From CAYYYJ01 sp964631205 (GTDB taxonomy: Archaea; Aenigmatarchaeota; Aenigmatarchaeia; QMZP01; JACQNV01): DNA of 64,000 bases. Numbering within the stretch: position 1 is the stretch's first letter; every line of letters starts with the position of its first letter. A model generated the notes under the pieces. The model did not search any database. It was not told where the DNA came from and worked only from the letters and a program-made list of their open reading frames with translations. The stretch lies in assembly GCA_964631205.1 (NCBI GenBank), contig CAZVWU010000001.1:128738-192737 (forward strand), read 5' to 3'. The position numbers and the translations under genes are program-made. This document shows, piece by piece, positions 48,277-56,627 of the stretch.

Positions 48277-49306
48277 CTATCCCCACCTGACCTCCACCTC
48301 ATCTGTCCTCCACACAGGGTTTATGTCAGCTTTTTCTGCAAGTAAGCCTTTATCGCCGGATTTATATTGAACGATCCCTGTCCAGCCAATATTAGCGCCG
48401 CAATCTCCAGAATATTCTTTCGGAACAACAGCAAACTTTGCGCCTCTTTCTTTGCACATAATATCCAACATCTCTTGCAATCTTTTATTTGCAGCAACCC
48501 CTCCTGTTAATAAAACCTCTTCTTTCCCTGTATGCGCGAGAGCTCGCTCTGTAACTTCTGCCAACATTGCAAAGGTTGTTTCCTGCAAGCTAAAACAGAC
48601 ATCTTCCAATTTATTCCCGCTTTTATATTTTTTAATTGCTTCAGTTACAATCCCTGTAAAAGACAGGTCCATACCCTTTACTACATAAGGGAGTTCTACC
48701 CATTTTCCGCTCAAGGCAAGCCTTTCAATAGCAGGCCCTCCAGGAAATCCCAGACCAACTTCCCTTGAAAACTTATCCAGCGCATTCCCTATCCCTATAT
48801 CCATTACTTCGCCAAAAATTCTATACCTGCCACCAACCAAAGAAATAACCTGCGTGTTCCCTCCAGAAACATAAAGCACAACAGGATCATTTAATTTTGT
48901 TGTTAATTTCCCTATCTCTATATGCGCAACACAATGGTTTACTCCTATCAAGGGTTTTCCATATTTTTTAGATAAATCTTTTGAAAAATTCAAAACCCCC
49001 TTCAAACACGGAGGAAGCCCAGGCCCTTTAGAATATGAAATAATATCTATATCTTCCAATTTTACTTTAGCTTCCCCAAGGGCTTTTTCCAAAACATCCA
49101 GGGCAGCCTCTTCATGATGCTTTGCGCAATCCATTGGTATTATTCCCCAGCCGGCTTTTGGTTTGTAAACATCCTTTGGATTAGACAAAACTTTTCCTGA
49201 ATCTTCCACTACTGACACACCGAAAGTATTTCTACTAATAGACAGAAAGACACTTGACTTTCTTCCAATCTTATTGTGCAGTACCTTCGATGCCGAGAGA
49301 TAACAT
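48277..49306 (-). CDS. kae1: Kae1/TsaD, t6A tRNA modification protein, interrupted by an intron
   Basis: Adds the threonylcarbamoyl group to A37 of tRNAs. Exon 1 (49306-49276) encodes MLSLGIEGTA plus one base; exon 2 is 49229-48277. Spliced length is 327 aa, the usual size of Kae1. Together they read MLSLGIEGTAHTFGVSVV, the conserved family N-terminus. Unspliced, the ATG at 49306 reaches a stop after 11 codons. The metal site NHCVAHIEIG and the ATP-binding YVSGGNTQV and LLTGGVAANKRL are intact. A reading without splicing from 49419 exists, but its first 60 residues are unlike Kae1. It follows rps27ae on the same strand, as in many archaea. Confidence 0.88.
49230..49275 (-). other. Pre-mRNA intron in kae1, 46 nt
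   Basis: Exon-exon helix CGAAGGTA/TACTTTCG (8 bp, one G-U), central helix CTGC/GTAG (one G-U), 5' bulge AC|A and 3' bulge AA|A. Cutting after the second base of each bulge joins GCAC to ATACTTTCG, giving Ala-His-Thr-Phe in frame. The interior holds an AGAAAG/CTTTCT hairpin. These are the features recognised by the archaeal tRNA-splicing endonuclease. Confidence 0.85.
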
Positions 49307-49337
49307 AATATTTTTTTATCTAAGAAGAAGAAATTAA

Positions 49338-49586
49338 TTATTTCTTCAATTCCGTATACCCACATTTGCCGCAATAAGCACGGTTTTTGTGCTGGGAAAT
49401 GGTTGTTCCGGGTCCGCATCTTGGGCAGTTCCTGTTGAGCTTGGAAATAGAATCTCCTGAAATTTTGTAGAATTTGTATATTTTCGGGGTTGAGTGTTTC
49501 CGGCCTTTCCTCTGTTTCTTTCCCCTTTTCCTGACTTTTCTTCCCTTCTTCGATGCAGCCGGCGCCTCTTCTGGAATATATATCAC
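49338..49586 (-). CDS. rps27ae: Ribosomal protein S27ae (eS31) with basic N-terminal extension
   Basis: Small-subunit zinc protein. The core KHSTPKIYKFYKISGDSISK is followed by four cysteines (NCPRCGPG and YCGKCGYTELKK). Residues 1-30 are an extra segment rich in Lys and Arg (SKKGRKVRKRGKKQRKGRK), longer than the family norm, probably an rRNA-contacting tail. It lies 31 bp upstream of kae1. Confidence 0.92.
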   Translation of the reverse strand: MIYIPEEAPAASKKGRKVRKRGKKQRKGRKHSTPKIYKFYKISGDSISKLNRNCPRCGPGTTISQHKNRAYCGKCGYTELKK

Positions 49587-49622
49587 TCCTTTCTACTACT
49601 TCTTATAATATCTAATTTAAAT

Positions 49623-50105
49623 ATGTTTGTAAAGAAATTTTTTATGAAAATCTATGGCTTAATTGCTTCCATTATTATAGTCGTGATAATTCTCCTTATC
49701 TCGGTTCCCCAGTTAAAACCAAAATACAGCTCCTCCACAGTCTCGATTGAAACAAAAAACAAGACAATAACTTTTGATGTTGAAATAGCAGACACTGAAA
49801 TAAAAAGGACTGTGGGTTTAATGAACAGGACTTCGCTAAAAGAAACGTCTGGCATGCTGTTTGTTTTTGGCTCAGAGAAGACGGTCTCCTTCTGGATGAG
49901 AAACACGCTGATCCCTCTCGACATGATTTTTATTGCAGAAAATGGAAATATAGTAAACATCAAAAGGAATGCCCAGCCCTGCAAAGCTGTTGACTGCGAA
50001 TCCTACAAATCTGAAAAGCCTGTGAAATACGTTTTGGAAATAAATGTGGGGTTGGCTGATAAACTGGATATAAAAGAAGGCGGCACTGTTGGAATTAAAT
50101 TATGA
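49623..50105 (+). CDS. DUF192 family protein, membrane-anchored
   Basis: A 160-aa protein with a basic N-terminus and one hydrophobic segment (residues 10-30, LIASIIIVVIILLISVP), then a DUF192 domain outside the membrane. The family marks are VGLMNRTSLKETSGMLFVF and WMRNTLIPLDMIFI, followed by CKAVDCESY. The start at 49623 is chosen because the upstream part of the frame overlaps rps27ae. It overlaps nadK by 4 bp. Function of DUF192 is not settled. Confidence 0.87.
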   Translation: MFVKKFFMKIYGLIASIIIVVIILLISVPQLKPKYSSSTVSIETKNKTITFDVEIADTEIKRTVGLMNRTSLKETSGMLFVFGSEKTVSFWMRNTLIPLDMIFIAENGNIVNIKRNAQPCKAVDCESYKSEKPVKYVLEINVGLADKLDIKEGGTVGIKL

Positions 50106-50776
50106 AAATTTGGATAGAATCCCCGTACGATAAATCTGAAATTGTAAATTCGGCCAGAAAAAACAGGATAACAATCAGCAGAAAAAATCCTGATTTTGTT
50201 TTAACTTACGGAGGCGACGGTACAATACTGAAGGCCGAGCAGAAATATCCGGGAATCCCGAAAGTCCCTGTCAGGAACAGCAAGATCTGCAGTATGTGCA
50301 TCTCTTATGGAAAAAACAGCCTTGATTATTTGTTTGAAAAATTAAAAAGGAAAGATTATCGGGAAGAAAAAATAAATAAGGTTGAAGCTATCCTTAAAGG
50401 CAAAAAGTTTGTTGGGATAAATGAAATCCAGATCCACAACAAGGATCCGAGGACAGCAATAAGGTTCAGCCTGCATGCCTCAGGAAAAAATTTTGATGAG
50501 GTTATTGGAGACGGTTTGATTTTCTCAACAGCTTTCGGTTCAACTGCTTATTACAAGGCTGCGGGTTACGAACCTTTTAAATCAGGGATCAGGATTGGTT
50601 TTAATAATGTTTATCCAAAAAAAGGGCCTTTAGAATTAAATGGCGAAGCTGAAGTTAGAATAATCAGGGAAAAGGCTTTGCTAATAGCTGATAATATAGA
50701 TATGATAATTGTAAATCCCGAAGAAACTCTGAAAATAAAAGAATCAAATAAGCAGGCGATTTTTGTGAGGCTATAA
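50102..50776 (+). CDS. nadK: NAD kinase
   Basis: Phosphorylates NAD to NADP. The 224 aa contain the nucleotide motif YGGDGTILKAE, the NEIQIHNKDP segment for NAD binding, and GDGLIFSTAFGSTAYYKAAG, the second glycine-rich motif. It is somewhat short (archaeal NadK is 250-280 aa), lacking part of the N-terminal Rossmann half. It overlaps the DUF192 gene and lies 8 bp before a Nudix gene. Confidence 0.9.
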   Translation: MKIWIESPYDKSEIVNSARKNRITISRKNPDFVLTYGGDGTILKAEQKYPGIPKVPVRNSKICSMCISYGKNSLDYLFEKLKRKDYREEKINKVEAILKGKKFVGINEIQIHNKDPRTAIRFSLHASGKNFDEVIGDGLIFSTAFGSTAYYKAAGYEPFKSGIRIGFNNVYPKKGPLELNGEAEVRIIREKALLIADNIDMIIVNPEETLKIKESNKQAIFVRL

Positions 50777-50784
50777 GAAGACAT

Positions 50785-51198
50785 ATGAAGGAAACAGAAA
50801 CTGCAGGCGGTGTTGTTCTGAACAAAAAAGCCGAGGTGCTTGTCGTTAACCAAAGGGGAACTTCTTGGTCCCTGCCTAAAGGCGGACTTGAAAAAGGGGA
50901 ATCTCATATTCAAGCGGCAAAAAGAGAAATATTAGAAGAATCAGGAATTAGTCAGCTTGAATTTTCCAGGGAGCTTGGACATTACCAGAGACACCCTATG
51001 GATAAAGATCCAAATAAAGAAATAAAATCAGAGATTAAAAATATACATATGTTTTTATTTAAAACAAATCAGATGGAGCTTAAGCCTAAGGATCCTCACA
51101 ACCCAGAAGCCAGATGGGTCCCAAAGGAAAAAGTTGCTGATTTATTAACGCACCCAAAAGATAAGGTATTTTTTAAGTCTATCCTGGCTAAGTTATAG
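50785..51198 (+). CDS. Nudix hydrolase
   Basis: A 137-aa enzyme with a complete Nudix box (GGLEKGESHIQAAKREILEE then SGI). The N-terminus ETAGGVVLNKKAEVLVVNQR and the phrase WSLPKGGLEKGE match Ap4A or NADH pyrophosphatase-like enzymes. Adjacent to nadK, 8 bp apart, which makes a role in nicotinamide nucleotide turnover possible, but only by position. Confidence 0.88.
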   Translation: MKETETAGGVVLNKKAEVLVVNQRGTSWSLPKGGLEKGESHIQAAKREILEESGISQLEFSRELGHYQRHPMDKDPNKEIKSEIKNIHMFLFKTNQMELKPKDPHNPEARWVPKEKVADLLTHPKDKVFFKSILAKL

Positions 51199-51207
51199 CT
51201 ATAAATT

Positions 51208-52161
51208 ATGAAAAAAACCAGGCTTCTACCGGTAATAGGAATAATATTGTTCATCTACATAATTTCAAGGGTGGATGTAGCCAAGGTTGCAGAAGGATTC
51301 AGCAGGATAAATTTCTTCTGGTTTGGCGTAACCATGCTTATACTTGCTTCACAGCATATCATGAAAGGACTGAGGTGGAAATTAATAATACAGGCATACA
51401 ATGTGAATTTTCCGCTTCTGAGCCTGATACGGGGATGGCTGATAGGCTTTTCTTTAAGCCTGATAACTCCTGGAAAAGTCGGCGATTTTGCAAGGGCCTA
51501 CTACCTGAAAGACAAAATGGAGACAGGGAAATCGCTCACAACTGTGATAGCAGACAGGGTAATAGACATATTTGTATTGTTTATCATGGCGATAATCGGG
51601 ATCTCATTCTTTGTGATTAATTATGTAAACAACGATCTCCTATTATTCGGTACCTACGGGCTTTTCGCTATTTTTGTCGCAGCGATGTTGATATTCTCAA
51701 AAAAGCAGTGGGCAACAAAAATTTTAAGGCCTTTCTACAGGTTTGCGCCAAAAAAATACGCAGAGAGGCTTAAAAAAGTCTACCACGATTTTTATTCTGG
51801 CTTGGAAATACTTCTCAAAAAGAAAAAAAGGATAATTCTTGTTGGGATCATAACAGTCCTAATGTGGCTGACATCAGTTTTTGCAGGCTACACTCTTGCG
51901 CGCGCAATGGGGCTTAGTATTTCCTACATCTTCCTTCTAATGGTAACTCCGATAGTGATGATTATACTGGCCCTCCCAATATCATTTTCAGGCATAGGCA
52001 CAAGGGACGCCCTCCTTATATTCTTCTTCTCTTATATCGGCATAACAGCAGAGGCAACACTTTCCTATACAATAATGAACCTTGTTGTCGATTACCTTTT
52101 CGGAATTTTCGGCTTCATTCTGTTTTTCAGGCACCCGATAAAGTTGGATAAACAACACTAG
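51208..52161 (+). CDS. UPF0104 / flippase-like membrane protein (AglD-type)
   Basis: A 317-aa membrane protein with about eight segments of the lysylphosphatidylglycerol-synthase-TM family. Signatures are SLSLITPGKVGDFARAYYLKD and PISFSGIGTRDALLIFFFSY. In archaea such proteins are tied to glycolipid or dolichol-phosphate handling. It is 9 bp after the Nudix gene and 3 bp before the PRTase, so it belongs to the same five-gene string beginning with DUF192. Confidence 0.85.
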   Translation: MKKTRLLPVIGIILFIYIISRVDVAKVAEGFSRINFFWFGVTMLILASQHIMKGLRWKLIIQAYNVNFPLLSLIRGWLIGFSLSLITPGKVGDFARAYYLKDKMETGKSLTTVIADRVIDIFVLFIMAIIGISFFVINYVNNDLLLFGTYGLFAIFVAAMLIFSKKQWATKILRPFYRFAPKKYAERLKKVYHDFYSGLEILLKKKKRIILVGIITVLMWLTSVFAGYTLARAMGLSISYIFLLMVTPIVMIILALPISFSGIGTRDALLIFFFSYIGITAEATLSYTIMNLVVDYLFGIFGFILFFRHPIKLDKQH

Positions 52162-52164
52162 ATT

Positions 52165-52794
52165 ATGTTTTTTGAAGACCGGAAACAGGCAGGAGAAATT
52201 CTTGCAGAAAGGCTGGCTAAATATAAAAATAAAAAAGATGCGCTTGTTTTAGCGATACCAAGGGGAGGCGTTGAAACAGGCTATTATCTTGCAAAAAATT
52301 TGTGGCTGAAATTGGATATAGTGATAACAAAAAAGATTGGCGCGCCTTACAATCAAGAGCTTGCAGTTGGAGCTGTCGGACCAGACAAAACCGTATACTT
52401 GAATCAGGATGTTATTGATTTGTATGGAATCCCGGAAAATTATATAAAAAAAGAAATAGAAAATATAGGAAAACTTGTAAGGGAAAAATACAAATTCTTC
52501 AGGGGATCCAAAAAACCGCCTGCAATAAAAAACAAAACAATAATCCTTACAGATGACGGCATTGCAACCGGTGCAACTATTCTGGCCGCTGCCCATTACA
52601 TCAAAAATCAAAGACCTGGAAAACTGGTTATTGCTGTCCCGGTTTGCCCTGAAGATACCTTATTAGAATTAAAGAAAATTGCTGATGAAGTTATATGCTT
52701 GTCAACAAACCTGATTATGGGCGCGGTCGGGGCCTGCTATAAGAATTTCCCCCAGGTCACGGACACGCAGGTAAAGGATTACTTGAAGAGTTAA
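52165..52794 (+). CDS. Phosphoribosyltransferase
   Basis: A 209-aa type I PRTase. The PRPP-binding motif is IILTDDGIATGATILAA (about residues 125-140). The N-terminal ALVLAIPRGGVETGYYLAKNL supplies the pyrophosphate loop, and ITKKIGAPYNQELAVGAV matches the family of predicted phosphoribosyltransferases with ComF-like loops. The substrate base is unknown. Confidence 0.88.
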   Translation: MFFEDRKQAGEILAERLAKYKNKKDALVLAIPRGGVETGYYLAKNLWLKLDIVITKKIGAPYNQELAVGAVGPDKTVYLNQDVIDLYGIPENYIKKEIENIGKLVREKYKFFRGSKKPPAIKNKTIILTDDGIATGATILAAAHYIKNQRPGKLVIAVPVCPEDTLLELKKIADEVICLSTNLIMGAVGACYKNFPQVTDTQVKDYLKS

Positions 52795-52830
52795 AAGAAG
52801 GCATATAAAATTTGACTACATATTTTATCC

Positions 52831-53604
52831 ATGTATAATCTCAATGGGAAGGTTGCAATTGTTACTGGCGGGTATTCTGGTATAGGAGGAGGCATTGCTG
52901 AGGCACTAGCTAAAAGAAAATCCTATGTAGTAATAGCTGCAAGGAGAATAGAAGAATTAGACAAAGCAGCTTCGGGGATTAATTCCACACTTCGGGAAGA
53001 ACTAGTGTACCCTTTTGCAGTTGATATTACAACTGGAGATGGACCAAAAAAACTTATTGATTATACACTAAAATTAAAACAACGCCTGGATATAGTTGTG
53101 AATGCGGCCGGGGTTCACCCTCTTGATAGAGATCCAATGGAAAAAATAGATTCAGCATACAACCTTAATGTTTACGCTAAAAGAAATCTTAATGCCCAAG
53201 CAATCCATCAGATGAAAAAATCCAAACAGGCGTGTAGAATAATAAATATCTCATCTCTTGCGGCATTTCAAATATTTCCAGACCAAGTAAATTATCACAA
53301 CCAGATGAAACTTATTGTAGAGGATGCAAAAGAGCTTGACAGGACATATTCAAAAGATGGGATAAGGGCCTATGCCATATGCCCAGGTTTAGTGAATACG
53401 CCGCTTGCTAGAAACGATTTCAGGCAACTTGCAATAGAAAAGGTTGGCAAAGGCCTTGCAGGTGAGGCTTTGGAAAGTGCTCTAAATGATTTTTGGCAAT
53501 CTCAAGTTTTCCAGCCTCTCGAAGTCGGTCAGTGGGTTATAGATCTGATAGAAAAAGAACCGCAGGAAGTTGTGTTTAAGCCCGAGCCTAAAATTGTTCT
53601 CTGA
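52831..53604 (+). CDS. Short-chain dehydrogenase/reductase
   Basis: A 257-aa NAD(P)-dependent oxidoreductase. The cofactor motif is VTGGYSGIGGGIAEAL, with NAAGVHP and the catalytic Ser in INISSLAAFQ. The usual YxxxK active site is changed: NYHNQMKL places a His, not the Tyr, four residues before the Lys, since the Tyr is shifted by one. The following YAICPGLVNTPLA is normal. Either a small shift in the helix or an altered activity. Confidence 0.85.
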   Translation: MYNLNGKVAIVTGGYSGIGGGIAEALAKRKSYVVIAARRIEELDKAASGINSTLREELVYPFAVDITTGDGPKKLIDYTLKLKQRLDIVVNAAGVHPLDRDPMEKIDSAYNLNVYAKRNLNAQAIHQMKKSKQACRIINISSLAAFQIFPDQVNYHNQMKLIVEDAKELDRTYSKDGIRAYAICPGLVNTPLARNDFRQLAIEKVGKGLAGEALESALNDFWQSQVFQPLEVGQWVIDLIEKEPQEVVFKPEPKIVL

Positions 53605-53634
53605 TTATTTATTATATTAAACCAATACCTTTGC

Positions 53635-54540
53635 ATGAAACACGATCTCAGGATTACAGCCCTGCTGTTCACATTTTATTTGCTGGCACAGATAATTGGC
53701 TTGGGGATAGTTTACAGCGATATAAAAGTTCAGGAGATTTTAACAGAAACAGGTGAAACAGTAATCCAGGTCAGCCACCCTGATACTGCCTTAGGAGCAA
53801 GGCCTGAAGTCTACAATTTTGATGCAATTATAATGGTTTTAATTTCCATACTGATTGGTACTGGCCTTGTTTTGCTGATTGTAAAATTTAATCAAATAAA
53901 TATCTGGAAGCTGTTTTTCTTTTCAGCAGTCTTCTTCTCAATAACAATTGCGGTTGGGGTTTTTGTCAGCTGGGAAATAGCTGCAATAGTAGGAGTTGTT
54001 CTCTCAATTTTAAAACTCTGGAAAAGGAATCTGGTTATCCACAATGGAACAGAGTTGCTGATCTATGCTGGAATAGCTGTTTTATTTGCACCTCTTTTTC
54101 AGCCGTTTTGGATAATTCTTCTCCTGCTAATGATATCGGCATATGACATTTTTGCTGTCTGGAAATCAAAGCATATGGTCAAGATGGCTGAGTTCCAGCT
54201 AAAATCAGAAGTTTTTGCAGGTTTGTCAATACCTTACAGATCTAGACAAACAAAATCCAAGACTCAAGGCAGAAGACAGAAGACAAAAGTTACCACAGCG
54301 ATCTTGGGCGGGGGCGATATAGCGTTCCCACTTTTGTTCGCAGCTGTTGTGATGGAGTCGCTGATAAAGGCTGGCCTTCTCGGGCCTGCTGTATTTTTTA
54401 AAGCCCTTTTGATCCCAATAGTTGCAGGAATAAGCCTTCTTTTGCTTCTAGTTTTTGGAAAAAAAGGCCATTATTATCCTGCAATGCCTTTCTTGACAGC
54501 AGGCTGCCTGATTGGATACGGTTTGATATTATTTTTATGA
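53635..54540 (+). CDS. Presenilin-like intramembrane aspartyl protease (A22)
   Basis: A 301-aa protein with about nine membrane segments. The two catalytic aspartates lie in SAYDIFAVWKSKHMV (the YD motif) and LGGGDIAFPLLF (the GxGD motif), and the PAL motif appears as PAMPFLTAG. A basic loop (RSRQTKSKTQGRRQKTK) lies between the active helices, as in archaeal presenilin homologues. It releases signal peptides or other single-span segments. Confidence 0.92.
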   Translation: MKHDLRITALLFTFYLLAQIIGLGIVYSDIKVQEILTETGETVIQVSHPDTALGARPEVYNFDAIIMVLISILIGTGLVLLIVKFNQINIWKLFFFSAVFFSITIAVGVFVSWEIAAIVGVVLSILKLWKRNLVIHNGTELLIYAGIAVLFAPLFQPFWIILLLLMISAYDIFAVWKSKHMVKMAEFQLKSEVFAGLSIPYRSRQTKSKTQGRRQKTKVTTAILGGGDIAFPLLFAAVVMESLIKAGLLGPAVFFKALLIPIVAGISLLLLLVFGKKGHYYPAMPFLTAGCLIGYGLILFL

Positions 54541-54598
54541 TTTATCGGGTCACAATTAAACAATGCTTTTATAAAACTTTATTCAAAATAAACAGAAT

Positions 54599-54826
54599 AT
54601 GTTTAAGGTAAGGCTGTTCATTGATAAAAATGGGAAAGAGAACGGCAAGAAAGAGCCGGATTTTATTGTTGATGATGTTGTTGAACCGAGGTATGGCCCG
54701 ATAACATTAAAGATGGGCTCGCAGGAGAGAAGATACATGATCACTGAGATATATAAAGTTTACAACATCACAGACAAGAAAACCGGAGAAATTTATTATG
54801 ATGTTTTCTTGAAAAAAGATGGGTAG
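54599..54826 (+). CDS. Hypothetical protein, 75 aa
   Basis: A small strand-rich protein (MFKVRLFIDKNGKENGKKEP, then IYKVYNITDKKTGEIYYDVF). There is no signal peptide or motif I know. It lies 58 bp after the presenilin-like gene, with a TATA-like tract (CTTTTATAAAAC) upstream, and is convergent with ribH. Confidence 0.55.
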   Translation: MFKVRLFIDKNGKENGKKEPDFIVDDVVEPRYGPITLKMGSQERRYMITEIYKVYNITDKKTGEIYYDVFLKKDG

Positions 54827-54832
54827 CTAATT

Positions 54833-55237
54833 TTAGCCAGTCAGCATATCCTTTACAGCCAGAACAGCTCCCCTTGCATAAGGCAGAAGCCTGGAAGGAA
54901 TCTGCTCTGGCAAAATTTCTGGGCCCAGAATCCCTACACCTATAGGTTTCATGAATTCTAGTTGAAGCTGGATTATAGCAGAAATAACAGCCTGCCCCAT
55001 CACCAGCCCGTGCTTTGTTTCACCGCGTTCTATTATCCCTAAAACAACTATTGCATCAGCTCTGCCTTCCTTGAAGAGTCTTTTGATTGCTAAAGGCTTC
55101 TCCAAAGAGCCTGGAACCCAGACTTCCTTTACTATTTCCAGGCCAACTTCTTCTGAAACCTTCCGCGCTTCTTCCAGCATCTTCTCAGCTTCTTTCTTGT
55201 GGAACGAGCCGCAAACTATTGCAATTTTATTTGGCAT
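54833..55237 (-). CDS. ribH: 6,7-dimethyl-8-ribityllumazine synthase
   Basis: Condenses the ribityl-aminopyrimidine with a butanone phosphate to make lumazine. The 134 aa begin MPNKIAIVCGSFHKKEAEKM; VPGSLEKPLAIKRL and GIIERGETKHGLVMG hold the substrate and catalytic-His sites. The start at 55237 gives the family N-terminus; it overlaps the ribE end by 11 bp, indicating coupling. Confidence 0.92.
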   Translation of the reverse strand: MPNKIAIVCGSFHKKEAEKMLEEARKVSEEVGLEIVKEVWVPGSLEKPLAIKRLFKEGRADAIVVLGIIERGETKHGLVMGQAVISAIIQLQLEFMKPIGVGILGPEILPEQIPSRLLPYARGAVLAVKDMLTG

Positions 55238-55850
55238 AGTCTGAACCTTTGATAATAATCTCAACAGTATCCACTATCGTTCTTGTCTGCTGGTCAATTT
55301 CCATATTTACAAGATCGCCTTGGCCTTTAAAACTGAAAGTTGTCAGCCTTAAAGTCTCTGGAATAAAGTAAACAGTAAAAGTCCCTTCTTTTTTATTTAC
55401 ATCAACAACAGTTAAACTGACCCCATCCAAAGAGATAAACCCTTTTGGGAAAATGTACTTCATCCATTTTTTATCGCATTTAAAAGTCACAACATGGTTG
55501 TTTTCAGGCCTTTCAATATTTACAATTTCTGCAGTCCCATGAATATGGCCTGATACAGGATGGCCTCCGATTTCATCCCCAACTTTTATTGACTTTTCTA
55601 TATTCAGCTCGTCATCTACTTTTAGTTTTCCTAAAGTTGTCTTATTTAAAGTCTCAAGCATGGCATCAAAAGAAATTCTCCCGCCAGATATCTTGGAAAC
55701 TGTTAAGCAGACGCCATCAACAGAAACACTTGAGCCTTTTTTTAAATTTTTGATTATTTTTTTAGAAACTTTAACAGTAAAAGTAATCAAACCCGGTTTT
55801 TTAACAACTTCCACAACTTCAAAACATCCCTGAACTATTCCAGAAAACAT
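55227..55850 (-). CDS. ribE: Riboflavin synthase, bacterial type
   Basis: Dismutates two lumazines to riboflavin. The 207 aa carry two lumazine-binding barrels starting with MFSGIVQGCFEVVEV and again near residue 95 (GHPVSGHIHGTAEIV), with SVDGVCLTV and SLDGVSLTV as the paired signatures. Many archaea use an unrelated RibC; this is the bacterial-type trimeric enzyme, so lateral acquisition is possible. Confidence 0.93.
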   Translation of the reverse strand: MFSGIVQGCFEVVEVVKKPGLITFTVKVSKKIIKNLKKGSSVSVDGVCLTVSKISGGRISFDAMLETLNKTTLGKLKVDDELNIEKSIKVGDEIGGHPVSGHIHGTAEIVNIERPENNHVVTFKCDKKWMKYIFPKGFISLDGVSLTVVDVNKKEGTFTVYFIPETLRLTTFSFKGQGDLVNMEIDQQTRTIVDTVEIIIKGSDYAK

Positions 55851-55853
55851 AAA

Positions 55854-56573
55854 TCACCACTGCTCCCTGTTAATCCTTTCTTTTGGAACTCCTAAATCTT
55901 CCAAAATTTTTACAGTGCCCTCAACCATTTCTGGCGGCCCACACATGTAAAACACAGAGTTTTTGAAATTAGGCGCACATTCTTTTATCATTTCGCCGTC
56001 GATTCTACCTGTTAATCCGTGCCAGTCTGTCCCGTCGGGCCTTGTTATGGTTAAAAATAACCTCAAAGATTTTGATTTTTCCATCTCTAGAAGCTCCTGG
56101 TGATAAACGATATTTTCTGGCTTTTTCACGCTGTAGATTAGTGTTTTTTTATTATCCATTTTCTTATCTATCATATACCTGATCATAGACATTAGCGGTG
56201 TAAGTCCTGTTCCAGCCCCTAAAAAAACTATATCTTCTTGGGGATTTCCATTAAAATTAAACTTTCCATAAGGCCCTTCGATATAAACCAGATCGCCTTC
56301 CTTTAAGTTATATAAATAAGGTGAGAGTTTTCCATCAGGATATAAATTAAAAGTTACATCTATGCAGGCTTTTTGTAAAGGCGAAGAAGCTATAGAAAAT
56401 GCCCTTTTGACAAGTTGGCTATTTCCTTCGCCAAGATTAAGGCCTACCATCACAAACTGGCCTGGGACAAAATTGATGGGCTTTTTTAGCTGGACCCTTA
56501 AAGTTTTTGTGTCAGGGGTTTCCTGAACAACTTTTTCAACTTTCATCCAGTCTTTTATAAGTTCGAGAGGCAT
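55854..56573 (-). CDS. Ferredoxin-NADP reductase-like FAD/NAD oxidoreductase
   Basis: A 239-aa flavin reductase. The FAD motif is RAFSIASSP; the NAD(P)-binding part has GAGTGLTPLMSMIRY and FYMCGPPEMVEG. It lacks its own iron-sulfur domain. It precedes ribE by 3 bp, so an enzyme that uses flavin lies with flavin synthesis genes. The electron partner is unknown. Confidence 0.9.
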   Translation of the reverse strand: MPLELIKDWMKVEKVVQETPDTKTLRVQLKKPINFVPGQFVMVGLNLGEGNSQLVKRAFSIASSPLQKACIDVTFNLYPDGKLSPYLYNLKEGDLVYIEGPYGKFNFNGNPQEDIVFLGAGTGLTPLMSMIRYMIDKKMDNKKTLIYSVKKPENIVYHQELLEMEKSKSLRLFLTITRPDGTDWHGLTGRIDGEMIKECAPNFKNSVFYMCGPPEMVEGTVKILEDLGVPKERINREQW

Positions 56574-56627
56574 ATCTATCCTTTCTTTTTAACATCTTTT
56601 AAATACATTTGCCTTAATAAAGCGCAT

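Noticed and set aside
49230..49275. Programmed frameshift or sequencing error instead of an intron in kae1
   Set aside because: A 46-nt insert with a complete BHB and a hairpin cannot be explained by a one-base slip. The frame is restored only by removal of the whole segment.
48277..49419. A single uninterrupted 380-aa Kae1 reading starting at 49419
   Set aside because: Its first 60 residues come from the wrong frame over the true N-terminus and overlap rps27ae. The frame at 49306 spells the conserved Kae1 start and joins exon 2 exactly by BHB splicing.
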